In this document: one piece after another, positions 14,851-32,400 of the stretch
Layout: the number at the start of each line of letters is the position of its first letter
How positions within the stretch are numbered: position 1 is the first letter of the stretch
Source: Hymenolepis diminuta
Lineage: Eukaryota > Platyhelminthes > Cestoda > Cyclophyllidea > Hymenolepididae
Assembly (NCBI GenBank): GCA_900708905.1
Contig: CAADRB010000017.1
Location: forward strand, 2,546,947 to 2,610,946
Direction of reading: 5' to 3'
DNA length: 64,000 bases
The notes under the pieces: model-generated
Seen by the model: only the letters and a program-made list of their open reading frames with translations
Database searches by the model: none
What the model was told of the DNA's origin: nothing
Translations under genes and position numbers: made by a program

Positions 14851-16030
14851 ACACTTAATATTTCTATTTCTTAAACTATGGGATTAGAGTATAACGGTAA
14901 CAAAGACAAATGCACACTTGAGCAAATGGCGAAAGGGTGAAAGTGTTGCAAAATTGGTTGAATTAAAACCGAAAACATTTATTCCCAAATTCTGCACTTT
15001 TTCTTAGCCTAAAAGAGAAAATCTTATAGCAAATTCGCCACCTAAGCATTTTAGATGTTAATAAATATTGATTTCTCTTGCTTTTGCCAATTTAATTGCA
15101 AGTCCTATTTGAGTGGTGGTAATCATATACTATTTTCCTCTTTCCTAGAGAATGTTAAACCCTCTTGCTACCTCTTACGTGTTTCACCCACGAAAGCCTA
15201 CAATTTTTTCTGATTCAAAATTGCAACTTTTCTGTCAGTGGGAGAAATTGTGTTTATGTTCCCTTGACCTTGCCTGACCCTGAATAGGTGACGTTTTAAT
15301 GACATTACCGGTCTTCCTTCCTTTAATGTATTTTACCGCGGGTCGCCGTCGGACGTGGAAATTGAAAATTTAATAAATTATTCCCTGGATTTTTTGCTTG
15401 GCATTTACGTGGAATTTTGGTGTAGTAGTTCTAATACTGCTGTTGTAACTAGAGCCCCACACGCGTTTTTCTTCGAAGGTAAATAGTGCTACATTATATG
15501 ACTGGCGTCTAGCGGCAATGAAATAACCTCATGTTTCATCTTCTCCTTCATTCTCTATCCTTATCTAATCAGATGCGTTTATCTCATTTATAGTTTAGGA
15601 TAAATTTGCTCCATTTCATAGGGAATTTGAATGCAATGGAGGAAGAATTGAACTTTGAACTATCTAAGATAAGATTTTTACGGGAGGGAGAATCTTAACA
15701 GGTGCAAAATTTTTACGAAAGAAAAGGTTTTCTTAGATTTGCTCAAAGTTAAAAGCTTGTTTTAGAGTGCATTTCTAATCTTATAAGCCGGGAGAAGCAG
15801 AAAAACAGAAAGATGGTTAAGTCAGTATATCAAAGGATCGATGTAATCAGATGAAAGAGTACAGATGGACTGCTATTATCAAGAAATAATTAATCTTGGC
15901 TGTGGAAGGAAGAATAGACAAACACACCTAATCAGTGTAGATATTTAAAGATGAACTTATATTATGGCATTGTAGCGGTCCTTTACAGGGTCGCCAATTT
16001 GTAGTGGCAGAGTCACCAGTTTGTAGAGGG
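14851..16030. other. Gene-free stretch up to the gap
   Basis: No supported exon. The sequence just left of the gap (about 15985-16030) carries two imperfect copies of a unit like gtcgccaatttgtagtggca, which suggests that the gap covers a tandem repeat. Confidence 0.5.
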
Positions 16031-16142
16031 NNNNNNNNNNNNNNNNNNNNNNNNNNNNNNNNNNNNNNNNNNNNNNNNNNNNNNNNNNNNNNNNNNNNNN
16101 NNNNNNNNNNNNNNNNNNNNNNNNNNNNNNNNNNNNNNNNNN
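16031..16142. other. Assembly gap (run of N)
   Basis: 112 consecutive N. Content unknown; the left flank is repetitive. Confidence 0.99.
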
Positions 16143-17713
16143 CTCAAGGGAAAAATAGGGAATTGGAGGAGAAGGACTGAGCTATGGAAGAGGCGTTTAA
16201 CGAGCTAGGGTCCCCTGTGTGTGTGTGTTTGTCAGTGTGTGTCTAATGAAGGCAATTTATAATCGACACTTTGGGTGAGGACACGCATAAGGATGTAATC
16301 GTATGCGTGCTTTAATTGGTCTGGACGATTGTAGGAAAAGGAAGGGCCAGTGCAGACAAGACTGGCTAATAGCAGGACCGACCATGCGGTGTCTGCTACT
16401 ATCGTCCGAGGTATGCTTACCTTTTCCGATCGATGAGAAATAGGCCAGATGAGGACACTCGATGTTTGTCTATAGAGTGCTTGGGTCAGGAAAGGTTAAA
16501 AGTTTAAGAGGCTACTATAAAGACAAGATAATCAAATTTAGTGATGATTAGAGAGTATGTTAGATAAATATTATGGAGAAGAAAGATTCATCCTTCTGCA
16601 TATTGTAATAAAAAACCAGATCTCTAATTGGGAACCTAAGCAGTAAAGTCTGAAAGCTATGAATTCAAGTGTATAAAAAGATTTCGATCTAGAATAATTA
16701 TAAATGTTTAACAAGTGAAACTTCGCATATTTAATGCTCTCAAAGCTAAAAGGAGTTACTTGGTAGAGAGCGATGCATGAAACATTGATTTCTAATGAAA
16801 TATTAATAAAGATGATATTTTGGAAATAGTAAATCTTATCAACGCTTCCCCAATCACCAGATTTCGATAAAGCTCAAAAAAAGCCAAAATATTTATCCCA
16901 AACATCTTGGCTTTTGAAAGTTTAATGGAGATAAGTAAACAAACCACTAACTGAAAAGGCAAGAAAAGTTGACGTATTTCAAAAATGGAGGGTAAAATTA
17001 TTAACAAAATCTTGAATCTCAGAATTTTTCTCCTTCAAATGTTTCCAATCCACAATTCTTCAATGAGCGTCTTAATGTTCTACCCGTAAATGACTAAACT
17101 AATCGAATTAAAAAGATGTGAACTTGCTTAATTTTACGAAGAAATAAAATTAGAAAATTTTATCTGCCCACCGGAATTCAAATTTTGCATTGAATAAAAA
17201 AACATTTTCGACGTATACTTATATGGTATATGTACCATTGTTGAAGTCCATTAAAAATGGCACTTTATGATTCCGTCTAAATGACAACTAGAAAAGTGGG
17301 AATATTTTAATGGCTTAGGTGATTTTTACCGATTTTCTTCATATTCACCGTCATTATCTATTTATTTAACCGAACATAAAACAGATTTATTTATTTATTT
17401 GATAATAATTAATTATATTAATTAATCGCGCCAGGATTACCTTGATTAATGTGTTCCAGTTATAATACTCTTGAACTTCTTTATTTTCGAAGTTCGTAGG
17501 GGGTAATAATTAAATGAAAAGCCGTTGATAATTATACGCATTAACTGATGGGTTCAAATCACCATTCCTGGAGCTGAATTTTGATTTCGGATGTAGATCT
17601 TCTTAATATTTGTTACAGACTTTTCAGGCCCATTAATAGAAGTGTCAGTAAGTCATGACCTGAGAGGTATGCTGCAACCGCTTTATTAAGATACTTGCAT
17701 TCTCCCACCCCTG

Positions 17714-17762
17714 TTTTGACCATAATTAGCCAGTATGGTTGACCGTCCACATCACTAGATTT
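17714..17762 (+). repeat. Dispersed repeat family E, copy 1
   Basis: The core ttttgaccataattagccag followed by tatggttgaccgtccacatc recurs at 20390-20440 in the same orientation and at 34340-34386 and 35204-35252 in the opposite one. Short, diverged, non-coding. Confidence 0.5.
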
Positions 17763-17764
17763 GC

Positions 17765-18008
17765 ATTTGCAGTAGACACCAGATGTCTGTCAACACCTGG
17801 CGATTAGAACTGATGGACTACAGATAAGATCTCGATTACAGTATCCACAGGCGTTCCAGCTGTGCTAGGATAGATACTTAAACGGATGATAATCATCACG
17901 CCAAGACATAACTGACGTCTAACAGTTGAATGTTTTGCATATAAACCTAATTCATTTACCAGTAAAATGGGGTGGCTTCCCGGCCACCTCCGTACTGATC
18001 TGGCGACG
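17765..18008 (+). repeat. Dispersed repeat family A, copy 1
   Basis: About 245 bp matches 49548-49803 in the same orientation. Shared landmarks, in the same order, are cagatgtctgtcaacacctg followed by gcgattagaa, then tccacaggcgt, then the atcatcacgccaagaca block, then ctgatctggcgac near the right end. No open frame is shared. It looks like a non-autonomous element. Confidence 0.65.
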
Positions 18009-20389
18009 CCTGTTTTCCCTTCATGACTTATTTCTCAGAACAACCGTGATTTCGGAAGGATCATAGTATGCTGACATCTGGTAGCAAGTTTTAGAATATT
18101 TCTTCTTATCAAACTTGTTGTATTCGTCTAAAATTTCCTTAAAGCTGCCGGAATTCACAAGTATATTAGTTAGTACAAAAGAGTAGCAATCTCTCGGAAA
18201 TTAAGCCCTCAAAGGAACGCCAATTAAGATGTCTCTTTGTATAAGCATTCCAATTAGTCATAACTGAATTAAATTAACACAAATTAATATTGAAGCCGTT
18301 GCAGCACTAAGGCTACATTCATTCAGATCTCAGATGAGATATAGGAGAAGACAAATACCCATTATTCTATAGTAGTATATTTAATGAAAACGAACAATGT
18401 CAATATGGGCTGTGGTTCAAAAGATGGGATGGTTGATTAATTGAATGGTGACATCAGTTTAGTGTTCGTTTAACAAGTCATTTCATTCTCACAAGTTAAA
18501 AACCGATTATCAGTAGAGCAGTGCACGTTGAATGCACTACTTCCACTCATATTCCTATTTAAAACAGCGCAAATATTTTATGAATGAATAAAAAGGAAAT
18601 GAATTCAGATTAACCAAAACTAAATCCAGGTTGGATACACACACTTGGATATGAAAATTAATAAGGAATTAAAAGGAGCTATCCCTGAGATCTAGGGATT
18701 GCCGACCTAGATTTCCAGCAGAATCAAACATAGTACTTTAAGGTACCTGCGATCAAAGGTGATGTCTGTTGAGAGTAATCATTCTAATCTTATTCCTCTG
18801 AAAAGGTGAACACATACGCAATTCACAAGGGGAAAGCACAGAGGTCTTGACATCAAGGTTTCTTTCGCTTTCTATTCACCTCAATAATTAGCAGAAATCA
18901 CCTGAGTTGTCCTAGGTAAGACGCGTAGGAAGAGTGGGCAGTTAAAATCATGCTCACAACCGGACTCCACCCTTTCTCTCTCTTTTCTCTACAGATGGAA
19001 GCGGCTTGTTGACTCATTGGAGATTCACATCAGAGGAATAGTTGCGAATAGGACAAAAAAGGAGATTGAAGCATGCCAAGTTCAGAAATGTGTGCTCGTG
19101 CCTATCTACCTATTCAGGAAACTCTGAATACACGCAGGAAATGGGTTGTACTGACTGCTAGAGCAAGATTTTGAATGATTTTGGCCTATATTAGTCAGAG
19201 GTCTGACTGCCCTCGTTTCTATCATAGTGGTAACGGAGATTTTCTTCATTTAACTGATAGGTCTAATTGATGTAGCTAGATGATATAGATTTGAAATCAA
19301 CTTGGTACACTTTCAGTATAATACTGATTAAAAATAAAACCATCTAAATGTTTCTGAAACAGGGAACTACCAAGATACTCAAGTTAAGCTAATGCTAATT
19401 GTTAAAAGTATGATAGGGAGTAATTATGACAGTTATAATAAGACTGTCAGGTGATTAGTTTGAAAAAGTAAATTTGATAATGATAAGCCGATACATTTAA
19501 AATCATTCATGATATTTGCGGGGTGATTGAGAAGTAACTTCTCATTTAATATTCAGATAATCGTTTTAATAACAGAAAATGTGAGAAGATTACGCTTGAA
19601 ATTCAGGCTATTCGCAATTATTTGCCTGACATTTCTTAAACCCCTCGAAAATTCATCATAGAACATGTAACCTTGAGTTTTTCATGCCAGTCCTTGACGG
19701 TTTTTGATTCCTTCTGAGCAGGTACTTCTGTAGTGATCCATTAACATCTTTGCATTCAAACAATTGGCCTTTGAGTTTCAAGTCTGCCAATAACTTGACC
19801 TGTTTCTGAACACATAAACGTCTGTAGATCTTTATAGGAAACTATTTTCAATATTCCTGATCATTAAAACGTTCTAACTAGAATCATACAAATAGAGACC
19901 CGTTTCAAAGTTATTTAACTTCGCCAAAAAGATGTATTTTAGAACCTTCATTAAATTTAAACTAGCCTTGATCATTTTTCTGCTGATTCAAAATTTATAT
20001 CAATTTTTTGCCCCCAATTCTACTCCATAATGCACCATGCTAACTCGTCTGCATTTAATTGGCTTGTCCAATATCACGAACGTTTCCAGAATTAGTTATC
20101 AAATCATCTCTGCACTAATTGAAGGAACCAAACCGTCAATCATTTCAATCAGTATAAACGGTAATTTATTACTGCATCCGAAAATATTTCTTCTTTCCTT
20201 TTTCTAGAGCACACACACAATAATACACACATTTGAAACAACTTGATAGAAACTGCTCACAGCTGCACACTTATATCATTGTTCATTGAAAAGGGAAAAT
20301 AACCGTCTAAGCTCATTAAAGGAAGTATTTACAACAACTGAAAGGAGATATCTTGAAGTCCTTATGATGTGAAGCCTGGATTTTACTAC

Positions 20390-20440
20390 CTTTTTTGATC
20401 AATATTGACCAATATGGTTGGTTAGTCTGTATGGTGTGCA
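20390..20440 (+). repeat. Dispersed repeat family E, copy 2
   Basis: The ttttttgatcaatattgacc and aatatggttggttag strings parallel 17714-17762. The sequence to the right (cgagcccataacct) does not match the other copies. Confidence 0.4.
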
Positions 20441-21428
20441 CCAATGCGCATTTCGAGCCCATAACCTCTAAATTGACAGGCATGCACGTTGGCGTCAACT
20501 CCATCGACGCACAGCAAGTGGTGTACTTCTTCGTTCAGATAGTATGAATCTCTTTTGCAATATCGCCATTTAATATTGGATAGAGGTATGTGGTATAAAC
20601 ATAGTCCATCTTTTGTTTTTCATCTTATGATCCTAGCTCCAAAAAGCAGAACTTGAGTTTAAATTAGTTCATTTAACCATCCTAGTTCGTTCATTGATTT
20701 TCCCCTTTTCGCTTCCTTTCCAAACCAAGTTTCATAGAGCTCCAGTAAAGATGTACTTATAACATTTGTAGCATTCATGGAAGATATATTTTCTGCTTGC
20801 AAATATAAAGTTCGATCGGGCGCATACGTTCTGTTCTAACTGTCAGATGATTATTTTTATTGGTTCCTAATAGGACTAACAAAGGACGTAAAGTCGATTC
20901 AACTCAGTGTACCGTAATTTGACCTCTTTATCAGAAAGTCCGTTTTCACTCATTCGGCACTGACGCCTATTCATTCTGTTTCAATTTCTTTATTGTAGCA
21001 AAATAAAAAGTTTGTTTATTTAAAGATCAAATAGACACAAGGATACAGAAGTTGCAGATTCTATTAGACTGAAAAGACTTTTGTAAGGTCTTATTACAAC
21101 CTTTTGTTCACTACGATATTCCCTACTAGTTTGACTTTGTAGCACTTAGTTCTGAAAATCATATTCAAGGAAACATTTCCTATTCATTTTTCTGATCTGC
21201 CATAAATTTGTAATGATTATACGAAAGTACACATCCAACGGTGCAGAAAATGTATAAAGTGACTGCATGATCAATCTCTTCTTTACATGCTTGTATCCGA
21301 CGGGAAAATGTTAAGCTGTGTCTGAGTAGTAGTCAGTACTACTCACAAAAAATATTCCTTTTCCATAGTTTTCTCCTATCCTTTCATCTTCTTGAGCTGA
21401 TTTTCATGGTCCCACTTGATATTTGGGC

Positions 21429-21475
21429 CTTCTGATTAGGGAAAGGTTATTGTTTCCCGCTAGCTCTTAGGAAGA
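21429..21475 (+). repeat. Dispersed repeat family B, copy 1
   Basis: The string cttctgattagggaaaggtt followed by attgtttcccgctagctctta is closely matched at 23192-23240 and 52623-52675, all in the same orientation. Confidence 0.6.
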
Positions 21476-21795
21476 TCATCAATGTTGACATATTTCAGCC
21501 TAAGTTGGACGAGTTCCAATAACTAATCCCACTCACTGGATGCAGTGTTACTCTATTTCATGCCCTCTAGCTATGCTCGGTGTTGTTAAAGAGGAAATTT
21601 GAGCTAACTGTCCTTCATACTCCAATGCTTTCCTCAGAACCTTATTTGCTGCCCCTTGAACAAGATTCACTTACTAATCCTCATACAGATACAGAGAGGA
21701 AGAACAACCAGATTTTGAAAATGAAAGTCTTGTTATACATTGCGTGCGCACGCTCGACTGCTGCGTACACCTTACAATTTTCATATCCGTAATAT

Positions 21796-21848
21796 ATGCA
21801 TGTATATATATATATATACATATATGTATATATATATATATATATATC
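21796..21848. repeat. TA microsatellite
   Basis: An almost pure alternating TA tract broken by a few C and G. A second, shorter TA tract lies at about 21939-21955. Confidence 0.95.
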
Positions 21849-22242
21849 AAGTCATATACCACAAACACACTTCATAAGAGGGGGGAATTCAGTAATCGAT
21901 AACCGGGGGGTCTTCGAGATGATACAGCCAAGAGAAAGATATATATATATATATAGAGAGAGTAAGTTAGTCTTTTTGATTCTTTGGAGGCTGGCAAATA
22001 CACAGGTATTTACACTGGATTTTGGAGAGGAAATACACATAGGATGATCAGGAAAGGAAGAGATGATATGAAGAAAGGAGGAGGGGAGGAAATTTGAAAG
22101 ACACTCTTATCACCGTCTCCTTCTTTTTCATTTTTGGAGCTCGTTTTCTCTAGTAAGTATTTCTCTAATAAGATAGTTGGGAGGATAAGTGTAGAGGAAA
22201 CAAGTTAATATCTATGTACATGGAGGGACAGTCTTTTTGGTT

Positions 22243-28162
<5,920 letters not shown>

Positions 28163-28179
28163 CTAATCTTTGGTTTTGA

Positions 28180-28181
28180 CT
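28180..28181 (-). other. 3' splice acceptor 47 nt upstream of the first PTEN ATG
   Basis: On the minus strand ctcttttgctttcttttatag is a strong pyrimidine-rich acceptor; the exon would begin at 28179 and the first ATG is at 28132. An in-frame TAG lies between them, so this marks a 5' untranslated exon border or a spliced-leader addition site. Confidence 0.6.
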
Positions 28182-28439
28182 ATAAAAGAAAGCAAAAGAG
28201 GTACTTATGAGAGTGTGATTTCAAAGGCACTTTATGAATGCACTCTCTATTAGCTAACCATTCACCTATAAATGTCACAAATAAGGCAAGACCTCAATAC
28301 TTTTTTCTGAGCAAGGAAGATCGATTGAAAGTACACACTTATAAGCGGGAGGTAGCGGTGTGAGGGAGTGGGCAGTCAGAGATCTATAGAGTGCAAACTG
28401 TCCTACATGCACATTTTTTAGACCGAAAATGTACTTGCT

Positions 28440-28454
28440 CACACACACACACAG
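28440..28454. repeat. CA microsatellite
   Basis: A short run of CA dinucleotides upstream of PTEN; simple sequence. Confidence 0.8.
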
Positions 28455-29496
28455 CTCTCGGTTATGTGTAAGTGTAGACAGAAAGAAGACGAATCAATCC
28501 GAACATGTGAATCGAAATGAATCATAACAAGTGCACGAAAACGGAGATACAGAAACAGAGACCATGTCTGTGAATAGGGTCAGAGTGCAAGATAACAGTC
28601 CATCAATGAGGTTGCTTCACAGTCTGTGGGAATGATGGTTCTGAGAGAAAGTACGTCGGTAATAGTTAGAAATTTAGTCTCTTAGACGACACATCCACAT
28701 ACTGAGAAAAAGGCAACGGTAAAATAGATTGGAGCATTGTGGAAAGGCAGCAAAAAAGAACAAACCCAGGTGGTCGGTTTATATGGAGAAAAATAGAATG
28801 TGACAGCGATTCGAAATAGACAAACCCAAAAACTAACTAATTCAAAATTATGCATCCAATAAAGTTTCGAGTGAATAATCCGAAGGCAATGACATGGTAA
28901 TATCATTGGCAGAGAAAAGTTGAAAGTCGATAATAATTAAAACAGAACTACTGCAGAGAAATGCCTACATAATATGATCCTGATTCACGGAATATCATAC
29001 AAAGTTGTAGCACACGACGATAGTATAAACCGCATCAAGACAGATTATAATATCGATCAGATATTACTTATCCTAACTGAATACCAAGTCAAAATGAAAC
29101 ATTTACCCCAAAGTACATGCGAGGTGGATACGAATAATATGAAGTACTTTTTGCAATAAAAATAAAGTCAAAATTAATTGCATAATAAACAATCTATTGA
29201 ACACTGTTGACCTACTCATCAGTCTAAAAATATTCAGTAAAATAATAAAGTTCACAAAAAAGATTTGGCCTTTATAAAGTATTGAATAAATTATTAATAT
29301 AATATCTAGAATAAGCCCGTTGTAGAAGATAAAATATATAGGTAAAAGAAAAATTCAATTTGTCAAAAGATTGACATACCCCGAGCTACTTGCGAACGGA
29401 GAATAGGTTCGTACACAATACAAATTGGCGCACCTATCTATATTCACGATAGACTCCGACAAATTAATTGGGTGAATTCGCCAAATCCAATGAGCT

Positions 29497-32400
29497 TCAT
29501 GATTCCATTGCAGCTTCGCCTACAGAAATTAACTATTAACCAGTTTAAACAACTATTAGATGAAGGTTTCTAGCATTAAAAAATTGATCATAAACAAATT
29601 AATTAATTTACAATATTTAACGTAATATTTTCTTAATGTCATCTTTTTCTTGTTTTGCATGAACATAGGCAATCAGAATCTAACCGGTGCAATAATACAA
29701 AATCTTACTTTAGCACAAAGGTTTCTAGTGAATTTATGCTTCATTTATTTAATCGTTTGTGATCAGTTCATCTAAACACGTAAATAACCGTCGGAAAATT
29801 TAGAATAAAGATCAAATATTATACTTTTAATAAACATAGATATATTTTTATAGTAGGTCAGTTTTCGAACTTTTGCGGATATAAGAAACAAAATACTTGG
29901 TGCGTAGGATACTTTTTCATCATCTGACCTTATGAAATTCGGTTCTACCAGCAGAACAGAATCCCTTAAATTTGTAATGTATGGGGTAGGCCATATTCTT
30001 TCGTAAAATACAGTGAACCTGTGTATGTTCTTTTAACTATAACTTCTTTTGGGGTGTCCCCATCAAACACATTTTAAACAATATTATTTGCACATTATCA
30101 TGAGATTCTATATTTGACTGTGCAATATCTCCAAATCTACGGTACGCAGTAAATGGGATACTTAGCCAAAGACCATCTTGCAATTTTAAGGCGTGTCCTT
30201 TTAACATATTCATCGAAAATGACGTTAATTGAAGGAGTGGGAACTATTTCTTATGCCCAGACGCAAATACCAACTGCACAAGGCCCAATCCTTTAGAATT
30301 CCAGACAGGCACAATATTCCGAAAAGCGTATTTCCTTTTTGATCTAGACTAAATGATAGGAAAGTAATTTACTGTTTTAAATTAATCAGCTCAATTATTA
30401 TTTAAAGAATTATTAGAGCACAAAGAAAGCAAATATAACCTGAATCTCACTGATTCGAGCATACGCATTTACCTGCAGCTTCTTGAAGCCGACGACATGC
30501 GTACTCAAGAACATATTATTAAGTTAGTACTCTTTACATCACTCATTGGACATTAGACCTAACTCTAAGGTTCTTTTAATTCCCTTCAAGATCTATATTG
30601 ATTAATTCTCGACCCGACATTTGCGCAGTTACTAGTTCGTGATTTCTTATAATTCCAATCATTTTTCACCAAATCTCATCATGTTTTTGGTTGTTACCAT
30701 GATTTGAGCACTAGTAATTCAGAACCCTTTATCCCAATTCAATTTCCTAAATCGTTAGTAAATAAAAGAGCGGGAAGACTATAGTGCCGAACATTTTATT
30801 TATAGAAAAATAGAAACAAGGATCTACGATGTACACTCAGAGATAAACTTCCGCCTAAAATTGAAAATATGCATTACTAAATACACAAATTACTATTTAT
30901 TTCAGGCTTTGATAAACAAGTGTACATTAAAGCCAAACATACCTGTTCATACTGGAAGTTGCGTAGGATACGACAAAGAGGTCCACATTTGGTCTTATGG
31001 CAGCGTCGACATGGTAAGAAGCATCCAGGACACGCCGGACGCATACAATCACACAGATCTTCCATGGTGGCCAAAATAAGACCTCGCGAATCATAAAGGG
31101 GTGGGTCAAAACTAGATACAGAGAGAAAAGGGNGGGGGGGGGGGGGTTTCAGTGGCTATTGTCTAAGGAAAGAGACTATTAAAAGGCGGTGTAGAAATCT
31201 AACCTGTTAGTTCTGCACAACTGAACATGCATCTCCATCTGTTTGACATGACCCCGAGCCATGTAGCCTTCCTCCTGTGTCCAGTTGATTGAAGTTGAAT
31301 CCACGATCTCGGGACCATTCACCGAGCCACTAGGTTAATAGAAAAGATAAATAATTAATACGAAATATCTGTTGTGATTTTTCATTACCACAATTGTTGA
31401 CAAAACGTAGTGTTTAAACTCCTGAATTTTATGCTTTGCATGCTTTCGAATCGTCCTTATACTCGCCCACCTTTTCAGCTAACTACGGGATAGAAATCTC
31501 TTTTGTTTTCTACTACGACAGCCACAGTCTGTCTTTTTTTCCATATCTTTAATGCTGAAATTTATAAAAGGTTAGATGGATGAGAGTTCGGAAAGACTTC
31601 TTTATGCTTCGTAGGACAAAACCGAAAATGAATATGAAAGACATAAAAACTCGTCTGATCCTCACTACGAATCTATAAATGATAGTTTTTTAAAAATGTT
31701 AATAAGTTAGAACACATAATACGAACGTCAATGCTTTTTCGCCTTAGAAGAAACTCGGTTTGAAGCCTCTGATTAAGAAAAGAATCGATCGTCGGACGAA
31801 TTTTAAACCTATTCATTCAGGCGTTTTATTATTCTCCACCTTATAATTGTGGAGGGAGGATTATTTATAATTTTGACTGACAGCTGACTGCACTTTATTC
31901 GTATTAGCTTATACTAACTAACTACTATTTAACCATAAAGATAAGATGGGCACAAACCCAAACCTTATACACTAATGCATCCTTCCGCTCTAGAACAAAT
32001 AAGAATTGACTTGTGAAATACAAATGAGTATAAACGCGAGTTTTTGAAAGGTTAGCCTCAAATACAATCCAGCCTTTTAAAATAAGCTAAACATAAAGTA
32101 GCGCCAATTCAAACAGCAAAGGGCATTTTAATATTCCGACCGAGTTAGGCTTAAAACTATTACCTCAGAAAGCGAAAGATACTACTAAAGGCTGACAAGA
32201 TAGAAAGCCTTTACAAAATTCAAAAGACCAAGAGTTGAGTTGGACTCACTAGCGCATCAGACGATCATAGAGGACTGCGAGAGGATAGGAAAATAGAAAA
32301 GCTGGGTATATATGTCTACATACCGATTGTGAACACGAAATTGTAAAAAACAGAGCGAAATAGGACATTAGCTGTTTTAACCCAGTTTATGTCACAATTA

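Larger units (their letters stand above)
16143..22242. other. Gene-free stretch between the gap and PTEN
   Basis: No supported exon. The stretch holds dispersed repeats (17714-18008, 20390-20440, 21429-21475), a TG-rich run near 16215-16240 and TA microsatellites at 21796-21848 and 21939-21955. It contains whatever 3' untranslated sequence PTEN has; I saw no clear AATAAA on the minus strand within about 150 bp of the PTEN stop. Confidence 0.5.

Noticed and set aside
17545..17575. tRNA B-box-like string gggttcaaatcacc
   Set aside because: No A box or cloverleaf within reach upstream.
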